Positions 1 to 8,578 of a DNA stretch of 64,000 nucleotides are shown here, piece by piece. Source of the stretch: Chloroflexota bacterium. Lineage in GTDB: Bacteria; Chloroflexota; Dehalococcoidia; Lucifugimonadales; Australimonadaceae. Every line of letters begins with the position of its first letter. Position 1 is the stretch's first letter. A program made the translations under genes and the position numbers. The stretch spans positions 1-64,000 of the forward strand of contig VXQP01000104.1 of the NCBI GenBank assembly GCA_009838965.1, written 5' to 3'. The notes under the pieces are model-generated. The model worked only from the letters and a program-made list of their open reading frames with translations. It was not told the DNA's origin and did not search any database.

Positions 1-132
1 TTGTGGGGTTGGTGTTTTCATAATTCGTTTATTGTGTGCGTGTTGGGGTTTTGTGGGGGGTTGGTTTTATTTGTATCCGGGCTTTTTTTCTTCTTGGGGG
101 GGGCCCTCGTCGATGGGTGTTGTGTTCTCGCG
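1..132. other. G/T-rich non-coding tract
   Basis: This stretch downstream of korB is almost entirely G and T on the plus strand, with runs such as ggggtt, gtggggggttgg and ttttttt. It is unlike the rest of the window in composition. No convincing gene is seen. It ends in a G-run and T-run next to the korB stop codon. It may be a terminator and spacer region, or a low-quality assembly edge; the sequence alone cannot decide. Confidence 0.5.
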
Positions 133-1014
133 CTACAGCATGCGCTGCACGATGCGGTCGGCCTGCTCCTCGGTGAGTCCTCCGGTGCGCTTGGCGACGG
201 GCCCGTCGCGCAGGACGGGTTCCAGCGCCGTGAGCGACTCTTTCTCGCTCTCTAGGTGGTAGAACTTACCGATGTAGATCTCGTCTCCCCAGACCATCGC
301 CTTCTCGCAGGCAGCGGCCCAGTCAGTGGCATCGTGGCCCTCGTCCTCCAGCTTCTTGATGCGTTCCTTGAAGAAGTTGTGGGTGTTGTCCAGGTTGAAG
401 GTAACGCACGGGCTGAAGATATCGATAAGGGCGAACCCCTGGTGTTCGATGCCTCCCTTGATGAGCTCGGTCAGGTGCCTTACGTCGCCGGAGTAGCCTC
501 TCGCAACGTAGGTCGCGCCGTTCATGATGGCGGAGGTGATGGGGTTGATGGGGTATTCCACGCTGCCGAACGGGGTGCTCTTGGTCTTCTGCCCCACCCT
601 GCTGGTCGGGGAAACCTGACCGGTGGTGAGGCCGTAGATCTGGTTGTTCATCACCACGTAGGTGAGGTCCACGTTGCGGCGGGCGGTGTGGGTGAAGTGG
701 TTGCCGCCGATGCCGTAGCCGTCGCCGTCGCCGCCGGTGGCGATGACGGTAAGTTCGTGGTTGGCCATCTTCACCCCCGTGGCGAACGCGAGTGAGCGTC
801 CATGGAGCGTGTGCGCCCCGTAGGTGTTGATGTAGCCCGGCAGGTTGGACGAACAGCCGATGCCGCTGACCGTCACGATCTCGTGCGGGCGCAGGCCAAG
901 CTCGGCGGCTGCGCGCTGCAGGCTGTTCAACACGCCGAAGTCACCGCAACCCGGGCACCAGTCAGGGTCGATCTTGCCCTTGAAGTCACGTGCTGTCAGT
1001 TGAATGGTGGTCAT
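133..1014 (-). CDS. korB: 2-oxoacid:ferredoxin oxidoreductase, beta subunit
   Basis: This is the thiamine-diphosphate-binding subunit of a 2-oxoacid:ferredoxin oxidoreductase, which decarboxylates a 2-oxoacid to acyl-CoA while reducing ferredoxin. The 293-residue protein has the N-terminal CPGCGD motif (Cys20 and Cys23), a GDGDGYGIGGNH thiamine-diphosphate motif and the NNQIYGLTTGQ motif. A Cys in FSPC near residue 200 could be a further cluster ligand. The ATG at 1014 is chosen over an upstream extension because AAGGAG lies just before it and family homology begins there. It follows korA by 16 nt, so the two are co-transcribed. 2-oxoglutarate is the likely substrate from the subunit layout, but pyruvate or another 2-oxoacid is not excluded. 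Confidence 0.93.
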   Translation of the reverse strand: MTTIQLTARDFKGKIDPDWCPGCGDFGVLNSLQRAAAELGLRPHEIVTVSGIGCSSNLPGYINTYGAHTLHGRSLAFATGVKMANHELTVIATGGDGDGYGIGGNHFTHTARRNVDLTYVVMNNQIYGLTTGQVSPTSRVGQKTKSTPFGSVEYPINPITSAIMNGATYVARGYSGDVRHLTELIKGGIEHQGFALIDIFSPCVTFNLDNTHNFFKERIKKLEDEGHDATDWAAACEKAMVWGDEIYIGKFYHLESEKESLTALEPVLRDGPVAKRTGGLTEEQADRIVQRML

Positions 1015-1030
1015 GGTGTCTTCTCCTTGG

Positions 1031-2815
1031 TTAGACGATGACTTCCTGGTAGGGGACGAAGACGCCGCCATCCCTGCCGAGCAGGTCTGCGACGCCGTCT
1101 GCTATGTGGTGAGGAGCGAACGGCTCACCGTCGTACTTGCGGATGTGGCCGTAGGCGCTCAGCCCCGTCTCGCTTCGCATGTAGCGGGCGAACTGGCCGG
1201 AGTAGTTGTTCTCTACGATGATGAACCTGTTGGCGCTCGTGAGGGCTGCCGTGATCTCGTCCGCGTGCAGGGGGATGAGCCATTTGACCGCCAGTTGGTT
1301 CGCAGTGATGCCGCGGTCCGCGAGCTGCTCGATAGCCTCCTGGATGACGCCCGCGGTGGAGCCCCAGCCGACGAGCGTCACCTCCGCGTTCGCGGGGCCC
1401 TCGATCTCCGGGGGCGCGATGAGGCTGGCCGCAGCCTCGAACTTCCGCGCGCGCTTCTCAACGGACGCGCGGCGGCGGTGCGGGTTCGTGAACTCGTCGG
1501 AGAGCAGCATCGAGTCTTCGTCGTGCTCGTCCGTCGCTACGGTGTGCACGTGCCCCTCGGTCCCCGGCACCGCTCGCGGGGAGACGCCGCTTGGCGTGTC
1601 CTTGTATCGCATGTAGGCGTCTCCGTTGGAGGTGCCTTCCGTGATGAGTTCGCCCCTGTCGATGTCGGGGTGGAAGTTGATGTCCCTTGTATTGATGCTG
1701 TACCTGCCCTCAGAGATGAGCAGGTCGGACAGGATGATGCCGGGGCATTGCAGCTTGTCCGCCAGGTTGAACAGCTCCGGCACGGTGTTGTAGGCGTCGA
1801 GGGCATCCTTCGGACTGACGACGAACCGCTCGAAGTCGCCCTGGCTTGCGCCGAGCGCCTGCCAGAGGTCACCCTGCTCGGTCTTGGTGGGGACGCCGGT
1901 GGACGGCCCTGCACGCTGCACGTTGATGAACACGCAGGGTATCTCCATCATCGCCGCAGCGCCGATCGCCTCGGTCATCAGGGCGAAGCCGCCGCCGGAG
2001 GTCGCGCACATCGCGCGGGCCCCGGTGTGGGCAGCGCCGACGACCATGTTCGCGACGCCGATCTCGTCTTCCACCTGCCGCACCATGATGCCCAGATTCC
2101 GGGCGTTCTGCGCCATCCAGTGAAGCACGCCTGTAGACGGGCTCATCGGGTAGGCCGCGTAGAACTTCACGCCCGCCGCGGCGCCGCCCATCGCGAGCGC
2201 CTCGTTACCGGACCAGACACCCAGCGGCTCGCCGCCTTCGGGCATCGGCATCGGGAACGGGGTGAAGTTCTCCTGCGCGTGCGTGTATCCCGCAAGAGCG
2301 ACCCGCACGTTCTCGTTCACCACGTCCTCGCCCTTGCGGGCGAACTGCTGGGTGATGCTCGCTTCGAGCAGCCCGAAGTCGAGGCCGAGCAGGTGCATCA
2401 TCGCGCCGAGGGCCACGGTGTTCTGGTTCAGTCCGGACCGCTGCGACCCGGTGAGGTCGTTCACCGGCAGCGGGCACAGCTGCACGCCGTCCGCGTAGTC
2501 GCCCGGAGAGATCGTGTCGCTGTTGTAGAGGGCCGCTGCGCCGGAGCCGAGCAACCGCAGGTGCCGGTTCATCGTGTCCTGGTTCAGCGCCAGCAGCATG
2601 TCCAGCTTGTCGCCGTGGCTGCGCACTTCCCTGTCAGAGACGCGCACGGTGAGGAAGATATGCCCTCCTCGGATGATGGACTGGTACGCGTTGTAGGTGG
2701 ACAGGTTCAACCCGCGCCGTACGACGATGCGGGCGAGCGTGTCACCCGGCGTAGCGATACCCTGACCGGCCTCGCCTCCTATCGCCAGGGCGAAGTCAAA
2801 GTTCCCATCGCTCAT
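1031..2815 (-). CDS. korA: 2-oxoacid:acceptor oxidoreductase, fused gamma-alpha subunit
   Basis: This is the partner of KorB. The roughly 594-residue protein joins an N-terminal gamma domain (about residues 5-185, with GGEAGQGIATPG) to the alpha pyrimidine-binding and C-terminal domains. The alpha part has YPMSPSTG, ATSGGGFALMTEA and QRAGPSTGVPTKTEQGD. This gamma-alpha fusion is the usual form in actinobacterial and Chloroflexi KorA. A GTG start four codons upstream is open, but the ATG at 2815 is preferred because GGAGGG lies 5-6 nt before it. It sits between lpdA and korB in one operon. Its role would be TCA-cycle or amino-acid 2-oxoacid oxidation with ferredoxin as acceptor. Confidence 0.93.
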   Translation of the reverse strand: MSDGNFDFALAIGGEAGQGIATPGDTLARIVVRRGLNLSTYNAYQSIIRGGHIFLTVRVSDREVRSHGDKLDMLLALNQDTMNRHLRLLGSGAAALYNSDTISPGDYADGVQLCPLPVNDLTGSQRSGLNQNTVALGAMMHLLGLDFGLLEASITQQFARKGEDVVNENVRVALAGYTHAQENFTPFPMPMPEGGEPLGVWSGNEALAMGGAAAGVKFYAAYPMSPSTGVLHWMAQNARNLGIMVRQVEDEIGVANMVVGAAHTGARAMCATSGGGFALMTEAIGAAAMMEIPCVFINVQRAGPSTGVPTKTEQGDLWQALGASQGDFERFVVSPKDALDAYNTVPELFNLADKLQCPGIILSDLLISEGRYSINTRDINFHPDIDRGELITEGTSNGDAYMRYKDTPSGVSPRAVPGTEGHVHTVATDEHDEDSMLLSDEFTNPHRRRASVEKRARKFEAAASLIAPPEIEGPANAEVTLVGWGSTAGVIQEAIEQLADRGITANQLAVKWLIPLHADEITAALTSANRFIIVENNYSGQFARYMRSETGLSAYGHIRKYDGEPFAPHHIADGVADLLGRDGGVFVPYQEVIV

Positions 2816-2875
2816 AGATCCCTCCACTCGGCCTGTGGGCCGTACTTCTATGTCGGTCTGCCGCCCGCCGCTCCG

Positions 2876-4234
2876 CTATACGGCGGCCAGCGCTGCTTCT
2901 TTCACTGCCTCGGACATGCTGGGATGGACGTTCACCAGCCTCCCGATCTCGACGTCCGTTCCGTCGAGCAGCCGGGCCATGCTCAGTTCGCCCAACAGCT
3001 CCGTTACTTCATGTCCTATCAGATGCGCGCCGAGCAACTCCCCGGTGGACGAGTCGGCCACGATTTTAGCGAATCCCTCCCTGTGTCCAACGGCGAGCGC
3101 CTTCCCGTTCGCGAGGAATGGGAACTTGCCCACCTTTATCGGATAGCCCTGCTCACGCGCCTCCGACTCTGTCAGCCCTATGCTCGCCACCTGCGGGTTG
3201 CAGTAAGTGGCGCGAGGCATGCCTGGGTAGTCTAACGCAGGAGGGTCCAATCCGCCGATGTGCTCTGCCGCGTAGACGCCCTCGGCGTGCGCTACGTGAG
3301 CGAGGGGCAGGCGTCCGTTCACGTCGCCCACCGCATAGACGTTCGCTCCGTTCACACGCAGGCGATCGTCCACCCGGATGAACCCGCGCTCCAGGGTGCC
3401 TCCAGCATTCTCAACGCCGAGCCCGTCCGTGTTCGGGGTTATGCCCGCGGCAACGAGAACGCGGTCCGCTTCGAGCTGGAGCGTCTCGTCCGCTGCAGCG
3501 ACGGTTACCCGCGCAGTGCCGTCCTGCACGGCAACGGCTGTGACCGAAGCGCCGGTAAGGAGGCGTATACCCTGGCTTCCCAGAGCGCGGGACAGCGCCT
3601 GCGATATCTCCTCGTCCTCTTTCGGCAGTATGCGCGGCAGGAACTCGACCAGGGTCACTTGAGCGCCGTAGACGTTGTAGAGGTAAGCGAACTCGATGCC
3701 GGTAGCTCCGCCGCCGACAATCACCACTCGACCGGGGACTTGTTCGTCGACGATGACCTCTCTGTACGTCACCACTACTTCGCCATCTGCGGCCAGGGGC
3801 GGGGGAAGGGCAGGCCGGGCTCCCGTTGCGATGATGATGTTCCGGCAACCGATCCGTTCACCATCCACGGAGAGCTCGCGGGGCCCGGTGATGGTCGCGT
3901 TGCCTTCCACATACGCAACCCCGTCGCGGCGGAAGAGGGAAGCGACGCCCTTGGTGAGGCGCTCCACGACCTTCCGGCTGCGGGCGACGCCGACCGCGTA
4001 GTTCGCCGTGACGTCGCTCACCTCGATGCCGTACTCAGAGGCGTTGCGGACGGTGCTCAACACTTCCGCGTTGCGGAGGAGCGCTTTGGAAGGGATGCAG
4101 CCCAGGTTGAGGCAGATGCCTCCGAGGAACTCGCGTTCGATGCAGACCGTGCTCAGTCCCAATTGGGCGGCTCGAATCGCAGCGGGATATCCACCCGGGC
4201 CCGAACCGATGACCGCAACGTCGTAGTCTGTCAT
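2876..4234 (-). CDS. lpdA: Dihydrolipoyl dehydrogenase
   Basis: This FAD-dependent pyridine nucleotide-disulphide oxidoreductase is the E3 component of 2-oxoacid dehydrogenase or glycine cleavage systems. The 452-residue protein has the N-terminal GSGPGG dinucleotide fold, the redox pair in CLNLGC (about residue 40), a second GGGATG NAD-binding motif, the YAVGDVNG FAD motif and a C-terminal HPSMSEAV containing the catalytic His. The ATG at 4234 is supported by the family N-terminus (MTDYDVAVIG); longer upstream reading is not conserved-looking. It is first in the lpdA-korA-korB run, 60 nt before korA. Whether it serves an unseen 2-oxoacid dehydrogenase or works with Kor cannot be told. Confidence 0.93.
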   Translation of the reverse strand: MTDYDVAVIGSGPGGYPAAIRAAQLGLSTVCIEREFLGGICLNLGCIPSKALLRNAEVLSTVRNASEYGIEVSDVTANYAVGVARSRKVVERLTKGVASLFRRDGVAYVEGNATITGPRELSVDGERIGCRNIIIATGARPALPPPLAADGEVVVTYREVIVDEQVPGRVVIVGGGATGIEFAYLYNVYGAQVTLVEFLPRILPKEDEEISQALSRALGSQGIRLLTGASVTAVAVQDGTARVTVAAADETLQLEADRVLVAAGITPNTDGLGVENAGGTLERGFIRVDDRLRVNGANVYAVGDVNGRLPLAHVAHAEGVYAAEHIGGLDPPALDYPGMPRATYCNPQVASIGLTESEAREQGYPIKVGKFPFLANGKALAVGHREGFAKIVADSSTGELLGAHLIGHEVTELLGELSMARLLDGTDVEIGRLVNVHPSMSEAVKEAALAAV

Positions 4235-4322
4235 AGACGAAATCTTTTGCTCGCGCCGGAATCGTTCCCCTCGCGTGGGGCGCCATGATGAGAGGGAAGG
4301 GGGTCCAGACGGGAGTCTCCGC

Positions 4323-4351
4323 AGTATATCGGTCTGGACGTACTGCGGCAA
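4323..4351 (-). promoter_or_regulatory. Putative sigma-70 promoter of lpdA-korAB
   Basis: On the minus strand TTGCCG (4346-4351) and TATACT (4323-4328) are separated by 17 nt. The start site would lie about 80 nt before the lpdA ATG. The match is good but has not been tested against the background. Confidence 0.4.
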
Positions 4352-4444
4352 ATGGAAAAGCAGATCTGGAGAGCCGAACGACCTCGAATACGTCAAGATA
4401 TAGATAATTTCTATAGCTTACGGCTTCAGTTATACGTTTGCTCT

Positions 4445-4659
4445 TTAGTTGGCGGATTCCGCAAACAACGGGAGGCGTGCTGTTCCAGGTACGGCAGGGA
4501 CGACGACGGCGACGCGCATTCCAACAGGCACGCCCCGGGCACGACTTCGACGGTCCCCATCATCCGCAGCCCGGCGTCCATGTCCACCACGACGATGCTG
4601 AAGGGGCGCCGGGCTGCGCCGCTGAGCGGTTCAGCAGCGGGTTGTGCTCGCGTCCGCAT
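4445..4659 (-). pseudogene. DUF35-like OB-fold remnant with a frameshift
   Basis: In one minus frame the peptide FSIVVVDMDAGLRMMGTVEVVPG resembles, in part, the OB-fold strand region of DUF35 acyl-CoA-associated proteins. The expected continuation, GVPVGMRVAVVV...LPLFAES, is in another frame and ends at a TAA at 4445. Joining them needs a single-base change in the CCCGGGGCG tract near 4540. No intact zinc ribbon is visible upstream. The gene is therefore probably broken, or carries a sequencing error in a G-run. The surrounding stretch 4235-4707 holds no other gene that I can support. Confidence 0.4.
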
Positions 4660-4707
4660 GACGCAGGGGCAGGTTAGAACCCCCGCTTCATGCGGACGGC
4701 ACGTGCA

Positions 4708-5028
4708 TCAGGCTCCCGGAGCCCGGTAGGCCACGTCCTTGCCGATCGCTTCGTCTATCGTCTCCGGCGTCACCAGCACGGTGGTGCTGACGGTGAGTGC
4801 GCCGGCGGCGCCGACGTGCAACGAGACAGCTGCCGCCGCCGCGTCACCGGGAAGGTCAGCGACGATGTACAGATCGTTCTTCCCGAACGCATAGTAGAAC
4901 GACTCCAGCGTGCCGCCGACGCTTTCGATGGCCTCCGCGAGAGCTGCCCGCCGTTGCGTGCCCCCCTCCTTCAGCAGGCCGGTGGTGCCTCCCTGGGTGT
5001 AATCCGCCTCGAACAGGTACTTGCCCAC
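4708..5028 (-). CDS. GYD domain protein
   Basis: This small 106-residue protein matches the GYD family of ferredoxin-like-fold proteins of unknown function. The signature is YLFEADYTQGGTTGLLKEGG near the N-terminus, followed by GGTLESFYYAFGKNDLYIVADLP. The GTG at 5028 is chosen because GGAGGAA lies five nt before it and the family begins with this motif. Longer reading to 5085 adds a non-conserved leader. No catalytic residues are known. It stands between a broken gene and a divergent gene, so context does not suggest a pathway. Confidence 0.8.
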   Translation of the reverse strand: MGKYLFEADYTQGGTTGLLKEGGTQRRAALAEAIESVGGTLESFYYAFGKNDLYIVADLPGDAAAAAVSLHVGAAGALTVSTTVLVTPETIDEAIGKDVAYRAPGA

Positions 5029-5161
5029 GGAACTTCCTCCAACAGGTGATGGTTCATGGTTATCAGCCCCGGTGGAGATGGTCAAGGCGACGGATCGTTA
5101 AGGCTGGGCGTTACGCGCGGAATGACATGCCTGATGCGTCCCAGCACGGCGACCCTCGGAC

Positions 5162-5167
5162 TATAAT
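5162..5167 (+). promoter_or_regulatory. -10 hexamer immediately before a start codon
   Basis: TATAAT is a perfect -10 box ending six nt before the ATG at 5174, so transcription would start at or next to the start codon. The GGAGG between them is one nt from the ATG, too close to act as a normal ribosome binding site. No clear -35 box is seen. Confidence 0.5.
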
Positions 5168-5173
5168 GGAGGC

Positions 5174-5875
5174 ATGGACGAGCAGGACGTACGCCTCATG
5201 GAGGCCATCGCCAGTACCCGTGTCGTCAGGCCTCCCCAGCAGGGGCTCGCGACGTTCGGGTCGACCTCCGTTCGCTACTACCTGGTGACCGACCCCTCGT
5301 ACCGGGACCTCGACGCCCCTCAGGATGGACACGAGGAATCGGTCGTGCGCGAGGGTGTCGTGCGCGCGGAGCGTCCGCGGGTGGTTACGCCGTACTATCT
5401 GCTGCGCCACGAAGGCTTCGGCGACAACGCCGACCGCTACCTGCAGCGCCTTGCCGAGGAGATAGGGCCGGACCACCCGGGCCTGATGTACCACTACAAG
5501 AACGAGGGCGCAGAGACCGCCGTCGTCTCCGGCACGGTCGAAGAAGTGACGCGCAGGATCGTCGAGCGGCTGGACAAGGAGCGCAAGCCGCTGGAGGCGG
5601 TGATAACCGGCTCCGACGACCTGTGGGACCTTTCGCTGATGAAGTTCATCTACGAGTTCACGACCCAGTCTGCGCAGACGAATGTATCCGAGATGCGCGC
5701 CCAGGGACTGCTTCGCACGGAGGGCGGCGTTCCGATGGAAGCCCATCTGCACATCGAACGGATGCTCGAAGAGGCACGAAGCGGCCAGCGCGAGCCGCGC
5801 GACGTTCACCGGGAGATCGAACGCTGGGACCTGTTCGATGAGTACCAGGACCGCTTCTTTGCCCTCTTCCGGTGA
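5174..5875 (+). CDS. Conserved hypothetical protein
   Basis: I do not recognise this 233-residue protein. It is soluble, rich in charged residues, and has no signal peptide or membrane segment. The central part alternates Tyr-rich strands (VRYYLVTDPSYRDL, VVTPYYLLRHEG) with helical regions. The C-terminal third is probably helical (HIERMLEEARSGQREPRDVHREIERW). The start is supported by a perfect -10 box just upstream, implying a leaderless mRNA. The downstream membrane gene begins right after the stop codon, so the two are probably co-transcribed. Codon use looks native. Confidence 0.75.
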   Translation: MDEQDVRLMEAIASTRVVRPPQQGLATFGSTSVRYYLVTDPSYRDLDAPQDGHEESVVREGVVRAERPRVVTPYYLLRHEGFGDNADRYLQRLAEEIGPDHPGLMYHYKNEGAETAVVSGTVEEVTRRIVERLDKERKPLEAVITGSDDLWDLSLMKFIYEFTTQSAQTNVSEMRAQGLLRTEGGVPMEAHLHIERMLEEARSGQREPRDVHREIERWDLFDEYQDRFFALFR

Positions 5876-6526
5876 ATGATGAGGCGACGATTCAACCCGA
5901 TAGCAAGGGTCCGGGTTCCCCTCCGTCAGAAGGCTCAAACCCGTACAACGCGCCTTCCGGAACGCCGCTTCCGTCCCGCGCGTTGGAGGTCCCGCCTCAT
6001 CAATCCAAGGCTCACCCGCGGCGCGCGCGGCCGTATCCTGCTGCGCGTCTACTTCTTCCAGGTGGGGCTCGCCGCGGTATCGCTCATGCTGGCCCTCTGG
6101 GCGGCAGACCTCATCACCGGAGATAGCGTTGCCCGTGCTGTTCTCGTCGCCGCCATTGCCTCAACCGCGTTCATCCTCTTCATCGGCCCACGCAGCGTAA
6201 CGGCGCACCCGCGCCACAGCATCGGTGGGCACGCGGTGGCTGTCGTCGCTGCGTCACTGGTCGACTTCTTCGCCGAGTACGTCACCGGGACGCAGTTCAC
6301 CGGCGACTTCTCCCTGCTGTTCGGCTTCTACGCCGCCCTCGCTGTCGGCCTGGCGATGCTGCTGATGGCATTGACCGATACGGAGCACGCACCTGCTGCG
6401 GGTACCGCCCTTGCCATCGTCGCGCACGGTCTGGACTGGGAGCTGGCGGTGTTCCTGATGACGATGGTGCTGCTGCTTGCGGGCGTTCACGCCCTGCTCA
6501 AGGACCGCCTGCACGATTTCTTCTAA
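5876..6526 (+). CDS. HPP family integral membrane protein
   Basis: The protein has four or five hydrophobic helices between about residues 55 and 205 and matches the HPP family. Evidence is the HPRHSIGGHAV motif followed by a helix, then EHAPAAGTAL where the family normally has HPPAGATAL. The eponymous HPP is thus HAP here. Some HPP members have been linked to nitrite transport, but the function of this one is unknown. The first 50 residues are very Arg-rich and non-conserved-looking; the true start may be internal, though no clear alternative ATG with a ribosome site exists before the first helix. It follows the previous gene without a gap. Confidence 0.7.
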   Translation: MMRRRFNPIARVRVPLRQKAQTRTTRLPERRFRPARWRSRLINPRLTRGARGRILLRVYFFQVGLAAVSLMLALWAADLITGDSVARAVLVAAIASTAFILFIGPRSVTAHPRHSIGGHAVAVVAASLVDFFAEYVTGTQFTGDFSLLFGFYAALAVGLAMLLMALTDTEHAPAAGTALAIVAHGLDWELAVFLMTMVLLLAGVHALLKDRLHDFF

Positions 6527-6888
6527 CGGTTGCGGAGGTCTCCCCGGAGTGGCGGCGTGAAATAGGCTGTTGGAGTGGAGAGGCGTCGACGCGCGTCATC
6601 CCAGTCCGGCGGTGCATCGCTGATGAACTCCGCGTAGCAGGAGCCCGGCGCGGCGAACTCCGCAACAACGGCAGCAGCTTCTGCGTGTGGCGCAGAGTGC
6701 ACGAACGCGGTCATCGCCTCGCGGTCTTCCCATATCGTGTAGCTGAAGAACTCGCCCCGCCACCACTTCGCGCGGATGCCCCCGGCGTAGTACCCCGGCG
6801 CCTCGCACGCCTCATGGTAGACGCGCATGGAGAGCCGCATGAACGCGAGGGTCTGGCTGCAGCGCCTGAGCCGCACGTACTCCACCAC
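6523..6888 (-). CDS. Antibiotic-biosynthesis-monooxygenase-like (dimeric alpha-beta barrel) protein
   Basis: This 121-residue protein resembles the ABM/DUF3291 dimeric alpha-beta barrel group. The core is WWRGEFFSYTIWEDREAMTAFVHS followed by HAEA, which is typical of small heme-free monooxygenases or their non-catalytic relatives. The start is uncertain: GTG at 6888 is used, but the frame is open back to the stop codon of the preceding SDR gene and includes a plausible strand (EIKPRIHVVEYV). It is the last gene of a minus-strand run, and its 3' end overlaps the convergent HPP gene by four bases. The substrate is unknown. Confidence 0.6.
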   Translation of the reverse strand: MVEYVRLRRCSQTLAFMRLSMRVYHEACEAPGYYAGGIRAKWWRGEFFSYTIWEDREAMTAFVHSAPHAEAAAVVAEFAAPGSCYAEFISDAPPDWDDARRRLSTPTAYFTPPLRGDLRNR

Positions 6889-6948
6889 GTGGATACGCGG
6901 CTTGATCTCATACTCTTCGAACGACTCAACCAGCGCCGCTCTCTCCCG

Positions 6949-7770
6949 CTACGATATGTGTACGCCGCCGTTCACTTCGAGCAGCGCTCCTGTAACGTAG
7001 GTCGAGAGGTCGGAGCAGAGGAAGATGATCGGCCCGACGGCTTCCTCGACGGCCGCGGCGCGCTTCAGCGGTATCACTTCAAGCGCCCTGTTACGTGCGG
7101 CCTCCGGTATGCCTTGCGGCGCTCCGCGCACGAACTCGCTCTGCGACTCCATCGCGCGCGTCATCCGCGTGTCGATGAACCCGAACGCCATCGAGTTCGC
7201 CAGCACGTTGAACATCGCGCCTTCTATAGCGACCGTCCGCGTGAGCCCCGCGATCCCGGCCTTTGCCGCGGAGTAGTTCGCCTGGCCGAGGTTCCCGAAC
7301 CCGGAGAGCGACGAGATGGTCACGATGTGCCGAGCGGGCACGGCCTCGCCGCGCTCTTTCTCCCCTCGTGCGTGTTCCCGCATCACCTTGAACGAGTCGC
7401 GCACGACGCGGAACGTTCCGCCGAGGTGCACGTCGACGATGGCATTGAACTGTTCGTCCGTCATCCGGTGGATCATCCCGTCCCAGAGGAAGCCGGCCGC
7501 CGTTACGACGATGTGCAGCCCGCCGAACCGCTCCACCGCCAGCGACGCCAGCCGCTCGCCGATGTCCGCATCCGTGACGGATGCGGCGAGCCCGACAGCG
7601 GTGCCTCCCGCCTCTCCTATCTGCCGGAGGGTATCGTCCAGTGGGCCTTGATCGAGGTCGTTCGCCACGACGCTTGCGCCCTCTTTCGCCAGCCGCAGGG
7701 CGACGCCCTGCCCGATGCCGCGTCCCGCGCCGGTAACGATCGCCACGCGGCCTGCTATGCCTTCCACCAT
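6949..7770 (-). CDS. Short-chain dehydrogenase/reductase
   Basis: This 273-residue SDR has the TGAGRGIGQG cofactor motif near residue 14, TAAG in place of the usual NNAG near residue 90, and the catalytic Ser in ISSLSGFG with YSAAK about 13 residues later. An Asp after the second strand (NDLDQ) suggests NAD rather than NADP. An insert with REHARGEKERGE between strands 4 and 5 is seen in SDRs related to the hydroxyacyl-CoA dehydrogenase domain of peroxisomal multifunctional enzymes. The role is probably oxidation of a secondary alcohol, perhaps an acyl-CoA; the substrate is not known. It lies between a methyltransferase and a small monooxygenase-like gene. Confidence 0.85.
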   Translation of the reverse strand: MVEGIAGRVAIVTGAGRGIGQGVALRLAKEGASVVANDLDQGPLDDTLRQIGEAGGTAVGLAASVTDADIGERLASLAVERFGGLHIVVTAAGFLWDGMIHRMTDEQFNAIVDVHLGGTFRVVRDSFKVMREHARGEKERGEAVPARHIVTISSLSGFGNLGQANYSAAKAGIAGLTRTVAIEGAMFNVLANSMAFGFIDTRMTRAMESQSEFVRGAPQGIPEAARNRALEVIPLKRAAAVEEAVGPIIFLCSDLSTYVTGALLEVNGGVHIS

Positions 7771-7824
7771 GCTCCGTTCTCCCCTCTCGATGCGTCTGTC
7801 GTTCGCGTCATTCTACGCGAGCGG

Positions 7825-8568
7825 TCACGTGGTCGCAGTGCATATCCACAGGTACGCCTCGCTGCCGTTCTCGCTGTGGGGATAGTCGATGCGCTCCGCT
7901 TCGAAACCGGACTCGATGAGCAGCCGTTCCCAGGTGCCGACAGGAAAGAGCCCGGTCGTGTGGCGGTCCACCTCCACCCGCAACGCGCCGTTTTCCTCGA
8001 AGAAGAACACGTAGACCGTCTCGATCTGCGTGTCGCTCGGGTCGGGGTCCCACGAGTACTCGACGAACGTGAGCTCGGCTCCCTCCTTACGCTGCGTTTC
8101 GTGCCATATGCGCGGCGGAGTGAACGTCTCCACGTAATCGTCCGGCGCCATGAGCAGCAGGCCGCCGGGGCGCAGGTGCGCCTTCGCTGTAGTGAGGGCC
8201 GCGCGCAGGTCGTCTTCCGTCGTCATGTAGTCGACGGCGTCATGGATGAGCACGGCGTCGAACGTCTCACTGAGGCGGACGGTCCGCATGTCGCCCACGT
8301 GGTGCGTCACGTCCGGGTTCAGGCGGCGCGAGTGCGCGAGCATCCCTTCGGAGAGGTCCACCGCGGTCGCCTCGAAGCCGTCGGCGATGTGGTGCAGGAG
8401 GTGTCCGCCGCCCGTGCCGAGTTCGAGGATGCGCGCCCTGCCGGGGCCGAGACGCTTGCGGAGCTCGCCTCGCCAGCAGTCGCCCTCGTCCGCGTAGTCC
8501 TCCGGCGGGCTCATCAGCGGCCACAGGTGCGCAAGGTCGGCGTAGAGGCGGTTGGAAGCGGACGTCAT
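7825..8568 (-). CDS. Class I SAM-dependent methyltransferase
   Basis: This 247-residue protein shows motif I as ILELGTGGGHLLHH (about residue 47), an acidic end of strand 2 (AVDLSEGM), GDM as motif II, and a LRPGGLLLMAPDDYVE post-motif. The ATG at 8568 is preferred, because upstream reading runs into the end of nuoN. It starts 11 nt after nuoN and is likely to be read through from the complex I operon. Its substrate is unknown; fold and length fit small-molecule methyltransferases. Confidence 0.85.
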   Translation of the reverse strand: MTSASNRLYADLAHLWPLMSPPEDYADEGDCWRGELRKRLGPGRARILELGTGGGHLLHHIADGFEATAVDLSEGMLAHSRRLNPDVTHHVGDMRTVRLSETFDAVLIHDAVDYMTTEDDLRAALTTAKAHLRPGGLLLMAPDDYVETFTPPRIWHETQRKEGAELTFVEYSWDPDPSDTQIETVYVFFFEENGALRVEVDRHTTGLFPVGTWERLLIESGFEAERIDYPHSENGSEAYLWICTATT

Positions 8569-8578
8569 CGCTGGCTCG

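Noticed and set aside
1004-3235. 743-codon plus-strand reading frame over korA/korB
   Set aside because: It is antisense to well-supported kor genes, and its sequence shows no family motifs.
5111-5938. 275-codon minus-strand reading frame
   Set aside because: It is antisense to the hypothetical gene at 5174. The plus-strand gene has a perfect -10 box and is directly followed by a membrane gene, so I prefer it.
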